In this document: positions 25,545-34,810 of the stretch, in pieces
Layout: each line of letters opens with the position of its first letter
Position numbering within the stretch: position 1 is the first letter of the stretch
Source: Halobacteriovoraceae bacterium
GTDB lineage: Bacteria; Bdellovibrionota; Bacteriovoracia; Bacteriovoracales; Bacteriovoracaceae
Direction of reading: 5' to 3'
Length of the DNA: 64,000 nucleotides
Assembly: GCA_002707495.1 (NCBI GenBank)
Contig: PAMZ01000014.1
Coordinates: 1 to 64,000 of the forward strand
The notes under the pieces: model-generated
What the model saw: only the letters and a program-made list of their open reading frames with translations
Told to the model about the DNA's origin: nothing
Databases searched by the model: none
Position numbers and translations under genes: made by a program

Positions 25545-27218
25545 TTACATATTTAAGTTAACACCAGCTGGCTTAACAATTGCCAGGAGGTTTTGGAAGG
25601 CTTGAGTCACTTGAAGTGCCATCTTATGACCTTGCTTAGACTCTACCTTCTTGATCTCACCGAAATTGTTATAAGAAACATTAATTGTTCCTATTTTCTC
25701 CATTTCGATTCGAACCGGCTTTCCTAAAGCGTTATAAGTAAAGGCCAGAACACGTTGTTTTTTAGACTTGCTGTCCTTATCAACCATTTTACTTATCTTT
25801 CCTTTACTATTGTAAACCAATAACACCTTCTTACCGCGAGAATTTTCCGCAAGTGTTAGGTTTCCTTTAGCATCATACTTAAACTTAGTGATACCTGAGG
25901 CATTCTTAACCTCTGAAATCTTGTTGTGTTTATCGTCATATTTGATACTTACAGAGTCACCTTTGCTAGAAGTTTTCTTCGTCAAAAGTCCTTTGTCGTT
26001 GTATTCAAAGTTTGTAACGTTTTTTCCTCTGGCAATTTTTAGAGGCAATCCACAACATTCAGAGTAAATAGTCTCAGTTTTGATCCCATTGATCTGAGTT
26101 AGAATTCTATAAGTGTATCTAGATCCATCAGGACGAGTCTTGATTTCATACTCATATCGATTCGTAACTTTTCTATTATTAAATCCCTTCTTTGTTACAA
26201 GTGTCCAATAATGGTCTTTAGGTCTTTTAGGATCATTGCCATATTTATACTCTGTAACGTCACCATTTCTCTCTGTTTTTTTCGTGATGAAAAATGTTTT
26301 AGGATCATATTCCATTTGAATAGAATCCTCTTTTTCACCTTTCTTAACTTTTCCAGTATCTGGATCTGGATTATAAACAACTTTAGTAAGGTTGTGGTTG
26401 GCATCGTATGAGTAACCATACTCATTTCCATCAACATCTATTGAGTAAATTAAGTTTTTATTTTCATCATACTTAAACTTAGCTTTCTTATCTCCAACAG
26501 ACCAAAGTTCTTTAACAAGACCATTGGCATACCAAGAGAAGTAAATTTGTTTAGCCGCTGAATCCTTAATAGAGAATACTTTTCCATCTTTGTAAGTGAA
26601 GCTGATGCTATATCCATTCTTTTCTTTAATTTTAGAAAGTTGACCTTGATTATCGAAGTACTCCACTTTCCCGTCATTAGACTTTCTTACAAAGCCATCT
26701 TTAGTCACTTGAAGCTCTTGAATCCCTCTTTGGTTTGAGTAGAGAGTTGAACCCGCAGAGATGTCTGTCGAGACTTTATAGCGTCTTGCGTACACGTGTC
26801 TTAGTTCAGCATTATTAGTTAGTCTCTCCATAAGATCTTTTTCTGCTTTAGCAGTAAGACTGGAAGACTTTCTCATCGTATCTACGATTTTCTTTGAAGC
26901 TTTAACTGGATCGACTTTATTCTGTGGACAAAACCTAGTCGTTCCCCCTGCTCCGTGCTCGTGAACAATAGCACAACCATCTGGGTTAGTTACGATTTTG
27001 GTATCGTAATAATAACCTCTACCAAAACCGAAGCTTCCCACCTCAGTTGATTTAGAGTTATAAGTACTGGTGATACTCAGATTTTTCCCAGAACCTGGAA
27101 CATCTATATAAGTATAAGAAATATAGAAATTCCCGTTTTTAAGATTCACTCCAGCAAAGGCCGGAATGGCCATTAAGGCGATTAAAATCAAAGCAGCATT
27201 ACGTTTTAAATTTCCCAT
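25545..27218 (-). CDS. Exported YD-repeat (Rhs-like) protein without toxin tail
   Basis: A 557-residue protein with a Sec signal peptide (cleavage near AFA-G, residue 22) and tandem YD repeats from about 195 to 535 (for example YSYDANHNLTKVVYN; IKYDDKHNKISEV; FKYDAKGNLTLAENSRGK). The N-terminus (LKNGNFYISYTYIDVPGSG) is typical of exported RHS proteins. Unlike full Rhs toxins it is short and lacks the hyperconserved core end and a variable toxin domain. It probably forms a beta-rich shell or filament at the cell surface. AAAGGGA precedes the ATG and a sigma28-like promoter lies upstream. It is followed by exported peptide 3 in the same unit. Confidence 0.85.
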   Translation of the reverse strand: MGNLKRNAALILIALMAIPAFAGVNLKNGNFYISYTYIDVPGSGKNLSITSTYNSKSTEVGSFGFGRGYYYDTKIVTNPDGCAIVHEHGAGGTTRFCPQNKVDPVKASKKIVDTMRKSSSLTAKAEKDLMERLTNNAELRHVYARRYKVSTDISAGSTLYSNQRGIQELQVTKDGFVRKSNDGKVEYFDNQGQLSKIKEKNGYSISFTYKDGKVFSIKDSAAKQIYFSWYANGLVKELWSVGDKKAKFKYDENKNLIYSIDVDGNEYGYSYDANHNLTKVVYNPDPDTGKVKKGEKEDSIQMEYDPKTFFITKKTERNGDVTEYKYGNDPKRPKDHYWTLVTKKGFNNRKVTNRYEYEIKTRPDGSRYTYRILTQINGIKTETIYSECCGLPLKIARGKNVTNFEYNDKGLLTKKTSSKGDSVSIKYDDKHNKISEVKNASGITKFKYDAKGNLTLAENSRGKKVLLVYNSKGKISKMVDKDSKSKKQRVLAFTYNALGKPVRIEMEKIGTINVSYNNFGEIKKVESKQGHKMALQVTQAFQNLLAIVKPAGVNLNM

Positions 27219-27257
27219 TTTTGATCCCTTTGGGTCCTAAATTATTCTTCATAGATA

Positions 27258-27284
27258 TTATCGGTCATATTTCCCTATGACTTA
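27258..27284 (-). promoter_or_regulatory. Sigma28-like promoter of the YD-repeat gene
   Basis: On the minus strand TAAG (27284-27281), 15 bases, then ACCGATAA (27265-27258) matches the FliA consensus TAAA-N15-GCCGATAA at ten of twelve positions with ideal spacing. The start point would lie about 33 bases before the ATG. Confidence 0.5.
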
Positions 27285-27293
27285 ACACTTTTT

Positions 27294-28241
27294 TTATACC
27301 TTTATTTGTACAACTTTATACATCACAAATCCCCCAAATGCCGTAAGTGCAAGGGCAATAACCAACACAATTAGTCCGGGAACAGTATCGAACATTATAC
27401 GCTTGGTATCTGGATCAGTTCCACTAAAATATCCAAGCATCACAAGTGGCATAGAACTAATTAAACTCGCCTGGGTTTTTCCTTGTGCCAAATAAGTAGC
27501 CACCTTCTGCTTAAGTCTTACACGTTCTCGAATTACATCAGCAATCGTGTCAAAAACTTCGGCAAGATTACCACCCGTTTCGCGTAAAATATTGACAGAG
27601 GTCACGAACATATCATTGTCTTCCGTAGGCATTCTTGTTGCTAGCCCATCAAAGGCTTCATTCAATGGCACGCCAATTTTTGTTTGCTGGATGATAAGGT
27701 TGAACTCTTGACTTACGGGGGGAGGAAGCTCATCTACTACCATTCCCATTGCTTGTGGGAGACTCAAACCAGCTTTAAGACCGTTGGACAATAATCCCAA
27801 TGCGTCGACCATTTGATTTTCGTATTTCACAATTCTTTTCGCTACGAGATAATCCATAAAAGGTCTTGGTAGTCGCCATCCAGCAAATGAAACCACTGTC
27901 CCCATCACGATACCCATAGCGTATTTGCTAAAAATAAAAAAGATTCCCATAACAACTGAGCCAAGACCAAAAGCAAGAAAAAGAAGAATATAAGTCACTC
28001 GCATGGGATCTATATCAAAAAAGAGAAGCTCACATTTTTGAAGAACATAATCACGAGTTCCAAAAGTTTGATCTTCAATCCAGGAAAAAAGTTTTACTGA
28101 ATTTAGATAGGCCGTAAAAAAGATTATGACTCCCACAAAGGCGATAAGAAAGACCTTGGAAGAGTCAGTCTGCTCGACTATCTGTGCACTCGCGGAGGCA
28201 CTCGTGAAAAGTGCTATGAAAAAACTGAATAATTTATTCAT
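27294..28241 (-). CDS. tadB: Tad pilus inner-membrane platform protein (TadB/TadC, T2SS-F family)
   Basis: About 315 residues from ATG 28241, which overlaps the TadA stop by eight bases. It has membrane helices near both ends and a T2SS-F domain in the middle (LGLLSNGLKAGLSLPQAMGMV...; LRETGGNLAEVFDTIADVIRERVRLK...ATYLAQGK). It forms the platform on which the TadA ATPase acts. Standard tad loci have both TadB and TadC; only this one is present before the locus ends. An upstream-extended reading (to 28412) overlaps TadA deeply and is rejected. Confidence 0.88.
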   Translation of the reverse strand: MNKLFSFFIALFTSASASAQIVEQTDSSKVFLIAFVGVIIFFTAYLNSVKLFSWIEDQTFGTRDYVLQKCELLFFDIDPMRVTYILLFLAFGLGSVVMGIFFIFSKYAMGIVMGTVVSFAGWRLPRPFMDYLVAKRIVKYENQMVDALGLLSNGLKAGLSLPQAMGMVVDELPPPVSQEFNLIIQQTKIGVPLNEAFDGLATRMPTEDNDMFVTSVNILRETGGNLAEVFDTIADVIRERVRLKQKVATYLAQGKTQASLISSMPLVMLGYFSGTDPDTKRIMFDTVPGLIVLVIALALTAFGGFVMYKVVQIKV

Positions 28242-30339
28242 TTTTAAACAGTCCCCTAGGGATTTTAACCCCTTTCTTTTCAATCTTTTCAACAAATTTA
28301 GGAATAAAACCTGTGGCGAGAAACTTTCCTTTAATTTTTCCTTTGCTGCCCACTCCTTCTTGTTGGAAAACAAATATATCTTGCAAAGTAATAACATCAC
28401 CTTGCATCCCACCGACTTCAGTTATATTCATAACTTTTCTGGAACCGTCTTCTAATCTTGTTTGCTGAACAATCATATGTACGGCAGAGGCAATCATCTC
28501 TTTAATGGCTTTTGGTGAAATTCCAGCTCCCGCGTATTGAACCAGTGTTTCTAATCTTGAAATACAATCTCTAGGAGTGTTTGAGTGAACAGTAGTAAGG
28601 GATCCATCGTGGCCTGTGTTCATTGCTTGAAGCATATCAAGAGTTTCCCCCCCTCTACACTCTCCAACAATAATCCTATCAGGTCGCATTCTAAGTGTTT
28701 GCTTAACGAGACAGCGAATATCAACTGCTCCCTCCCCTTCAAGAGATGGAGGTTTTGTTTCAAGTCTAACAACGTGTTCTTGAGGAAGATTCAATTCAGC
28801 AGAGTCTTCACAGGTAATAATTCTTTCATTAGCTGGAATAAAACTTCCAAGAATATTAATAAGAGTTGTCTTCCCTGAACCTGTACCACCCGAGATAACT
28901 ATATTTCTATGGTTCGTCACACTGATCTTGAGAAAATCGGCCATATTCTGAGTGAGTGAGCCATAATCAACTAAAGACTTATAAGTCAGCCTTTCTTCAG
29001 GGAATTTTCGTATGGTAATCGTACCGCCATCAAGTGCAACTGGTCTTATTATCGCATGAACCCGCGATCCATCCTGAAGTCTAGCATCAACATAAGGAGT
29101 TTTTTCATCAATTCTTCTTCCAACCTTCGAAACAATTCTTTCGATGACATTTAAAACCTGCCGGTCATTGGTAAAAGTAATATCTGAAACTTTAACCTTT
29201 CCTGATTGCTCATAATAGATTTTTTTGGGACCAACAACCATTACTTCTGAAATTGTTTTATCCGCAAGAAGATCTTCAAGTGGCCCGAGAGCAAGAGCTT
29301 CATCAAGAATCTCTTTAACAATTTTATTCATATCTTCTCTTGAATTGAGAATACCTTTAGTGTCTTCCTTACCCAAAAGTTCTACGACTATTTTTTTAGT
29401 TCGCTCTCTTAGAACAATCATTCCTTGTTCATCGTTGGCATCTGTTTTTTTCATGTCCATTTCTTCAACTAACCCGCGATGGATACGGGATTTAAGATCT
29501 GTCCATGGGTCTCTACCTGATCTTGAACCAGCTGACTTAGTGGCACTCGTTGCTTTTACTTTAGCTCCCTCTGGCTTTTTAAGTCTTTCTAGGGAAGCCA
29601 AAATATTTTTTTGCTTAATTTTTCTAACTGAATCAGCAACCCCTTGAGAAAATGGGGAATTTTTTGAGAGTACCATAAGAGGTGCGCCAGAAGAAAGTGC
29701 TCTGGTACATCCCTGATCATCCTTAGGAAGTACGTTAAAGACCGGCTTTCCTACCTGACGGCCAATAGTTTCAGGAGTAACAGGATGGCCTTTTTGAAAT
29801 TGATTTAAAAATAAAAACATCATCTCTTTTGGAAACAACATGGTTGTCAGCTCAGAGAATATTCTTTTGGTTTGATTAACGGCTAATAAATCTGGAGTCA
29901 CAACCATAGCTATCATGGTAGAAAACTCCATGGCTTTAACCGCTAATTCATTAAGTTCTGACCCCACATCAATGATAGTTACTGGGTAGAGGTTGGGAAC
30001 AGCCTTGAGAAGCTTAGCAACTCCGTCAGGTGCGACTTCTAGTGCTAGACTAGGCTCACTTGGCATTCCAATATAATGAACACCTGCTTTATGTGGAGTC
30101 ACAAACATATTAATGGTTTTAGCATCAAATGATCCGTTAAAATCTGAAATATCTTTTATATTCTTTTTTGATCTCAGACCGGTAATAATATTTTGATCAC
30201 CACAAGCCTTTTGATCCAGGTCAATTAAAAGAGACTTCTGCCGATTCTCCAGCGCAAAGGCAAAAGCGAGATTAGCAGCAAATTGAGATTTACCGACCCC
30301 TCCTTTTCCACCTACGACTGTAATAATATGTCCTGGCAT
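28234..30339 (-). CDS. Fused TadZ/CpaE-like ParA ATPase and TadA/CpaF secretion ATPase
   Basis: A 701-residue two-domain protein. Residues 1-245 are a MinD/ParA-type ATPase with deviant Walker A GKGGVGKS (11-18) and an ATPase core (LLIDLDQKACGDQ), as in TadZ/CpaE, which localises the pilus machine. A basic linker (about 250-290) leads to the CpaF/TadA secretion ATPase (about 300-690): GGTGSGKTTL (Lys490), the Asp box CEDSAELNL, Walker B RMRPDRIIVGECRG and the His box GHDGSLTTVHS. In most Tad systems these are separate genes; fusing them ties localisation and motor in fixed 1:1 ratio. It is four bases downstream of the secretin gene. Confidence 0.92.
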   Translation of the reverse strand: MPGHIITVVGGKGGVGKSQFAANLAFAFALENRQKSLLIDLDQKACGDQNIITGLRSKKNIKDISDFNGSFDAKTINMFVTPHKAGVHYIGMPSEPSLALEVAPDGVAKLLKAVPNLYPVTIIDVGSELNELAVKAMEFSTMIAMVVTPDLLAVNQTKRIFSELTTMLFPKEMMFLFLNQFQKGHPVTPETIGRQVGKPVFNVLPKDDQGCTRALSSGAPLMVLSKNSPFSQGVADSVRKIKQKNILASLERLKKPEGAKVKATSATKSAGSRSGRDPWTDLKSRIHRGLVEEMDMKKTDANDEQGMIVLRERTKKIVVELLGKEDTKGILNSREDMNKIVKEILDEALALGPLEDLLADKTISEVMVVGPKKIYYEQSGKVKVSDITFTNDRQVLNVIERIVSKVGRRIDEKTPYVDARLQDGSRVHAIIRPVALDGGTITIRKFPEERLTYKSLVDYGSLTQNMADFLKISVTNHRNIVISGGTGSGKTTLINILGSFIPANERIITCEDSAELNLPQEHVVRLETKPPSLEGEGAVDIRCLVKQTLRMRPDRIIVGECRGGETLDMLQAMNTGHDGSLTTVHSNTPRDCISRLETLVQYAGAGISPKAIKEMIASAVHMIVQQTRLEDGSRKVMNITEVGGMQGDVITLQDIFVFQQEGVGSKGKIKGKFLATGFIPKFVEKIEKKGVKIPRGLFKNE

Positions 30340-30342
30340 ATT

Positions 30343-31878
30343 CTATCGCTCTCTTTTTCTAAATTTTCTTCTTATTTCTTCAGTTCCTTTTGAAGCTGAT
30401 TCTAGAATTTCAGGTGTAACAAAAACAACAAACTGGTTTTTTGCCGTTGAATAATTTTTAGAGCGAATCAGTCTAAATAACTGAGAAGCCTGCTGGGCGG
30501 TATCACTTCCGTCCGATGTAGGCACCTGAGCTGCACTTCCCTCGGGATCATCTTTGTCATAATCCGTTCGAGAAGTACTTTGCATAACACCACCGATAAC
30601 GGCAGATTCTTTTGATTTTACCGTTATATTTGTTTCGACATCGTTACTTGCAACTTGTGGAGTCGTTCCCCCAGATGCTGTAGTAGGAATAGAAACCGTA
30701 ACTCTTAGAGGAGATAAATTAATATTTTCTTCGGTTCCAATCTGGGGGGTTGTCGTCATAGTAAAGGCGATATTTACAGATCGTGCTTCCTGTCCCTGTC
30801 CAGTACCAACCGCGAAGTTTACAGCTGTACTTTTATTAATTCGAAGCTGTTGACCATCGTTGGTTACACCCATTCCTTGCTGTATAACTCTTGCATACCC
30901 TGCACTTTTAGCTGAATTTAATTGAGGAAAGAGACGAGTAATGGTTCCAGCTAAAGTTCCAGATTCATCAGTGGTAATTCCTCCACCTTCACCATCACCT
31001 AAGTTTCTTCTTCCAAAGCTAATAGCGCTATCATTACTTAAAAAAGGAGCCCATTTAAAGGCGAAAACTTTATTATAGTCTTTTGTCAGTTCAACAAATT
31101 GAGTCGATACTTTTACGAGTTTCTTAGGAGGTTCTGGGTCTTTCTTTTCATTGACAGAAACGAAGTTCACAATATTTCCTCTCTGCTTTACCTGCACTCG
31201 ACTTCCTCCGGTTGCAGCACCAAGAGATACCAAATTATCTGGCCTATAAGCGTCAGCGATACTGACAGCTAAATCTTTTTTTCCTTGGCTGTTCACAACG
31301 CCTTCCAACCAATAGTCTCCATTCACAACCCTAACCGTAACATCTTTCATATTATTTCTATTAATCGCATCTTGCATCTCCCGAGCAACGATCAATTGAG
31401 TTTGCCTTGAGTAATCGATAAGAACTAAGACATCTGGGTAACGAGATAGTACAGTTGTGATTCGTCCATATTGTTCTGGCACTACGATCTCGCCACCAAC
31501 AACAACTTTTCCGCCTTTAATACTAATTTCTATACCTTCAATATCGCCTAGAAGTTCTCGAATTTCACGAACGATATTAGAGTTTCCATCCGAGGTAACA
31601 TTAACTAAGAAAACATCTTTTATGTCTCCGAAAGTATCGCGTATTGTGACTGAAGTTCTTCCAGGTTGCAAACCTCTAAAGGTGATTTCCTGCCTTGCAG
31701 GAACAACAATAAGCTTTAAAAGTCCTTCATTACCAACTTGAATTTTCTGATTGAATTTATAATCAAATCTTTTGACTTCATCGATACCAATGGCAATATC
31801 TAACGGTGTCTTTTTTATCTCATTTTCTTGAGCAAAAGCTGAAGTCATCAAAAATAGAATTAGGAAGAAGTTTTTCAT
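30343..31878 (-). CDS. cpaC: Tad pilus secretin (CpaC/RcpA)
   Basis: A 511-residue protein with a signal peptide (MKNFFLILFLMTSAFA). Its N-terminal domain has the pilus-secretin features GLQPGRTSVTIRD; a BON-like segment follows (about 120-200). The C-terminal secretin core shows VKVSTQFVELTKDYNK, LRVTVSIPT and AVIGGVMQ, ending KNQFVVFVTPEIL. It forms the outer-membrane pore for the Flp pilus. Its start overlaps the cpaB stop by one base. Confidence 0.93.
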   Translation of the reverse strand: MKNFFLILFLMTSAFAQENEIKKTPLDIAIGIDEVKRFDYKFNQKIQVGNEGLLKLIVVPARQEITFRGLQPGRTSVTIRDTFGDIKDVFLVNVTSDGNSNIVREIRELLGDIEGIEISIKGGKVVVGGEIVVPEQYGRITTVLSRYPDVLVLIDYSRQTQLIVAREMQDAINRNNMKDVTVRVVNGDYWLEGVVNSQGKKDLAVSIADAYRPDNLVSLGAATGGSRVQVKQRGNIVNFVSVNEKKDPEPPKKLVKVSTQFVELTKDYNKVFAFKWAPFLSNDSAISFGRRNLGDGEGGGITTDESGTLAGTITRLFPQLNSAKSAGYARVIQQGMGVTNDGQQLRINKSTAVNFAVGTGQGQEARSVNIAFTMTTTPQIGTEENINLSPLRVTVSIPTTASGGTTPQVASNDVETNITVKSKESAVIGGVMQSTSRTDYDKDDPEGSAAQVPTSDGSDTAQQASQLFRLIRSKNYSTAKNQFVVFVTPEILESASKGTEEIRRKFRKRER

Positions 31879-32693
31879 TATTTTCGCCTCTCTAATTGTT
31901 GGCGTCTCTCTTCAAAATACTGTCTCGCTTCTTCCGCATCTTCGCCTAAAACATCAAAAAGACTTGTGGCTCCAATACGTTCTTGGTTTTTGTCATTATT
32001 CGAACGAAGAGAGAGATAGATTCCAGATGAATATTGAGTAAGAAATATGATCTTTTGAACATCGTAAGGACTAAGTTCTAAAGTGACATTATTGAAATCT
32101 GTGTAGTTGTTAAGTTTTAGACCTTTGATTTTGTCATCGACTTGAAGTCCTACTAAAGGTACTTCCCTTGTGATCCTCTTTCCTGTTGCAAGGACATAGA
32201 CATCTTGAATAACGGTCTTAACTTTGGAGCGCTCAATTCGTCCCCCCCCATAGTTAATAGGTGCAAGGATATCAACTCTATCTCCTGGTTTTATGAGTTT
32301 TCCTACCGCTTGATCCTCAGAAACAGCTACAGAAAAAGCTCTTTTCCCCTGACTCACTTGCCTTGCAAGACCAGTTTTTTGATTTGGAAAGGAAACTCTT
32401 GGTGGAGTAATTTGTTCGTTTGGCTTAATGGGCGTAGAAGCGATAGCAAAGTTTAGATCTTCAATTTTTGTAAACGCATCAGGCATGACATATTTGCCAG
32501 GAACCGTGACAACTTTTAGTTTTTTACTATCAATTGTTTCTAATTCTTGAATCTCTTCCGAGGCAATTACAACTTGTCTCATGTCACCGTAGCGCTTTTT
32601 AAAATCTGCTTCACGACCATCGATGTAAGAAGACACCATAAAGATCGCAATCCCTGCTATGAGCAAACTCAAGGTAAAAGCTCTGTTGTTCAT
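31878..32693 (-). CDS. cpaB: Tad pilus assembly protein CpaB (RcpC)
   Basis: A 271-residue protein with an N-terminal membrane anchor (about 7-23) and a SAF/RcpC domain: KKLKVVTVPGKYVMPDAF, IKPNEQITPPRVS, SVAVSEDQAVGKLIKPGDRVDIL. It sits in the periplasm and stabilises the secretin. The preceding 80-base gap (32694-32773) is AT-rich and contains TATAAT on the minus strand, a possible weak internal promoter. Confidence 0.92.
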   Translation of the reverse strand: MNNRAFTLSLLIAGIAIFMVSSYIDGREADFKKRYGDMRQVVIASEEIQELETIDSKKLKVVTVPGKYVMPDAFTKIEDLNFAIASTPIKPNEQITPPRVSFPNQKTGLARQVSQGKRAFSVAVSEDQAVGKLIKPGDRVDILAPINYGGGRIERSKVKTVIQDVYVLATGKRITREVPLVGLQVDDKIKGLKLNNYTDFNNVTLELSPYDVQKIIFLTQYSSGIYLSLRSNNDKNQERIGATSLFDVLGEDAEEARQYFEERRQQLERRK

Positions 32694-32773
32694 TACCAGA
32701 TCCTTTTTATTAAAAACTACCTATTATTATATATTTAAGTGCGATCTTGCTGCAGGAGGCAGAATTGACCTAT

Positions 32774-33286
32774 CTATTGGATTATTGAACAACGGGCTAT
32801 AGGGCTTCCGCTTACTTGAGCCTTTGGGTAGGCCTCAATATTATCACCACTGCGTACATATGAAGCTCCACAAACACCATAGGCAGTCATCACTCGAATA
32901 AATTGAGTTGTTGGCTCGGAATAACTTTCTTCACACTCATCCCCTTCATCTTGTCCTAAAAGAAGGTTGAACTTAAAACAAGGTGCAACGGGTTCTTCCC
33001 CTTCAAGTCTTTCCATCCACCCGAATGCCTGAAAACCAAACTGCCTTTTATCACTAAAAAAATCACCACCGGCCCCAGCAGTGGGAGCAGGAATAAGTGA
33101 ATTCCCTGCGGTTTTAAAGTAAAAATACCCACGCAGAGATTTTTGCTGATTAATACTGGCAAAGATAGCATTGGACATTGAGTGGGTTACAGAATAAATC
33201 ATCAACATAAATGGTAGAAAAACTAAAAACTCTACAAGAGCTTGACCTTTTTGATTTTTCCTAACCAATTTAGCAACCGTTATCAT
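32774..33286 (-). CDS. TadE-like minor pilin
   Basis: A 170-residue protein with the TadE/class III prepilin-like start KGQALVEFLVFLPFMLMIYSV (13-33), in which a G is followed by x-A-L-V-E-F and a hydrophobic helix. The rest is extracytoplasmic with several cysteines (PCFKFN, GDECEES, GVCGASY, RCSII) that could form disulfides. It overlaps the upstream TadE-like gene by 17 bases. The prepilin peptidase in the same operon probably processes it. Confidence 0.82.
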   Translation of the reverse strand: MITVAKLVRKNQKGQALVEFLVFLPFMLMIYSVTHSMSNAIFASINQQKSLRGYFYFKTAGNSLIPAPTAGAGGDFFSDKRQFGFQAFGWMERLEGEEPVAPCFKFNLLLGQDEGDECEESYSEPTTQFIRVMTAYGVCGASYVRSGDNIEAYPKAQVSGSPIARCSIIQ

Positions 33287-33806
33287 AAACCACCATATCT
33301 AAATTATCTCCACTATTTTGGCAGATCGCTCCCGAGCCAGTCATGGCAAGACAAGTTTGTTGATAGCAAGTAATCCTAAAAGGCTCTCGGCCTAAAAATG
33401 ACTCTCCATACAGATTAACTTCGCTACTTCCACCTATGATAGGCAATGCAGAGATAGGTTCAGAAAACTCAATAACACTTCCAGCATAAAGTCCCCTTCC
33501 GTCAGTTGGCGAGATGATATTTATTTGAGCATCAATTCCAACAGCTCTTAAATCATAACGTTCACCCACTTGAAGCGCCCTCTGCTCAGCTTGACGAAGC
33601 ATTGTCTGCTCAACATTTACGCCTCGATCATCAACGAGATAAGTTCTTGAAACCATGAAGTTCACATATTGGGCAAAATAGCCTTTAGTAACATTTAGAC
33701 CTTGAATAGAAACTAAAAAAACAATCCCAAGTCCAACAGCAAAGGTGAGAATAAATTCAATAGCTGATTGGCCTGATTCATTATTGAGGGTACGGATCTT
33801 TTCCAA
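33270..33806 (-). CDS. TadE-like minor pilin (TTG start)
   Basis: 178 residues if it starts at TTG 33806, where AGGGAGG is seven bases upstream and the resulting N-terminus (MEKIRTLNNESGQSAIEFIL) has normal TadE spacing before the cleavage site and helix. A longer reading to 33905 would add an unlikely tail over the previous gene. The helix runs AIEFILTFAVGLGIVFLVS, and the periplasmic part has two cysteine pairs near its end (TCYQQTC; ICQ; NGC at the C-terminus). It overlaps the preceding pilin-like gene by 26 bases. Confidence 0.75.
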   Translation of the reverse strand: MEKIRTLNNESGQSAIEFILTFAVGLGIVFLVSIQGLNVTKGYFAQYVNFMVSRTYLVDDRGVNVEQTMLRQAEQRALQVGERYDLRAVGIDAQINIISPTDGRGLYAGSVIEFSEPISALPIIGGSSEVNLYGESFLGREPFRITCYQQTCLAMTGSGAICQNSGDNLDMVVYDNGC

Positions 33807-34083
33807 TGAAAAACCTCCCTGTGTAGCTATCATGGCTTCCAGAGCCATAATTTGGTCTTTGAAATCGGGTTTCACCAGGTCTTCCGTGGCGAAACGAATA
33901 TTCAAGTTGCCTTTTTACTATATCTGTAAGTGTCCCATTTTCTCCTAGGAAACCTCTAAACTGATTGGACCTGAAAACAAGTAACGATAAAGAAACCACC
34001 ACAGCGAGAACGAGTATATACTCAACGGTGGATTGACCACGCTCCGTACCTAGATGAGGTTGAAAACTCCAAAACTTATCCAT
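33781..34083 (-). CDS. Pilin-like Tad protein
   Basis: A 100-residue protein with the prepilin pattern RGQSTVEYILVLAVVVSLSL (15-34), close to that of the Flp pilins, and a polar glycine/arginine-rich tail (GRPGETRFQRPNYGSGS). It is longer than a major Flp pilin and is probably a minor pilin or initiator. It overlaps the prepilin peptidase gene by 34 bases and the following TadE-like gene by 26. Confidence 0.78.
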   Translation of the reverse strand: MDKFWSFQPHLGTERGQSTVEYILVLAVVVSLSLLVFRSNQFRGFLGENGTLTDIVKRQLEYSFRHGRPGETRFQRPNYGSGSHDSYTGRFFIGKDPYPQ

Positions 34084-34547
34084 GAGAAAAGTATAACAGG
34101 AGCATAGGCAAATTTTTTCCCAAAGTAATTTTTTACCCCTTTAAGATCTGAATTTTTAAAACTTTCCACAATACCCTCAAAGTTTTGAATAATATTGGCT
34201 ACGAAGAAAATAATCCCAATAATAACTGTAGCGCTCAGAAGATGAATAAAGACTTCATCATGGGCTCGAGTCGGTATAATCAGAAAAAATGTGGCAAGAA
34301 ATTTTGAGTCTCCTCCTCCCATAATTTTCAAAGTAAAAAGAAAAAAACCCACCAGAAAAAAGACAAATGAAAACCCGAAAGCCTCCACTTTAAATTGATA
34401 AAGCTCTGGGAAAAGTATGAAGAATATAAGCGCCAATATAATATTGAGAATAGACCAATAGTTTTTAATTTTTCGAAACTTTATATCAAGGTAAGAAACG
34501 ATAAAAAGTTCGATCAAAATAAAGAGATATATTCCCCAGGGGATCAA
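34050..34547 (-). CDS. cpaA: Tad prepilin peptidase (CpaA/TadV)
   Basis: A 165-residue polytopic membrane protein of the TadV family. The first catalytic aspartate lies in SYLDIKFRKIKN (Asp21) and the second in the GxGD-type motif KIMGGGDSK (Asp80). It cleaves the short leader of Flp and of the TadE-like proteins at the inner membrane. It overlaps its neighbours on both sides (4 bases upstream, 34 downstream). Confidence 0.92.
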   Translation of the reverse strand: MIPWGIYLFILIELFIVSYLDIKFRKIKNYWSILNIILALIFFILFPELYQFKVEAFGFSFVFFLVGFFLFTLKIMGGGDSKFLATFFLIIPTRAHDEVFIHLLSATVIIGIIFFVANIIQNFEGIVESFKNSDLKGVKNYFGKKFAYAPVILFSWISFGVFNLI

Positions 34548-34762
34548 GGTTGAAATCCATTTTTATAGGTATCGAAAAAACACTGTTGCGGACAGACACC
34601 AACGGTAAGATTGACACTTAGAACATGTCCTAAGTTTCCAGCTGAGTCTCGCATGAAGTCTGTGAAATTACCCACCAGTCTGGTGGCAAGAAATAAAACG
34701 AAGGCCATGACTAAAACATATTCTATTAAAGCTTGACCGGAACTTTTAACGTATGAATCCAT
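34544..34762 (-). CDS. Flp-like minor pilin
   Basis: A 72-residue protein with the prepilin signature SSGQALIEYVLVMAFVLFLA (7-26) and a two-cysteine tail (CPQQCF) missing from the major Flp candidate. Its ATG lies inside the 3' arm of a perfect 12-base-pair hairpin (34755-34783) and has no clear ribosome site, which suggests restrained translation. It overlaps cpaA by four bases. Confidence 0.8.
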   Translation of the reverse strand: MDSYVKSSGQALIEYVLVMAFVLFLATRLVGNFTDFMRDSAGNLGHVLSVNLTVGVCPQQCFFDTYKNGFQP

Positions 34763-34783
34763 ATATCCATAATATATGGATTC
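34755..34783 (-). promoter_or_regulatory. 12-bp hairpin covering a pilin start codon
   Basis: GAATCCATATAT (34755-34766) and ATATATGGATTC (34772-34783) are perfect inverted complements with a five-base loop. On the minus-strand mRNA the 3' arm contains the ATG (34762-34760) of the downstream pilin-like gene. This would limit its translation relative to Flp. There is no T-run after it on the minus strand. Confidence 0.65.
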
Positions 34784-34810
34784 TTTTTGTTTAGCTGAGA
34801 GAGGAAAATT

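Noticed and set aside
28242..28412. N-terminal extension of the TadB/C-like protein
   Set aside because: It would overlap the TadA domain by over 170 bases and add a soluble basic tail not seen in the family.
33807..33905. Longer N-terminus of the first TadE-like protein
   Set aside because: The TTG at 33806 has an AGGGAGG site and places the prepilin motif at normal distance from the start.
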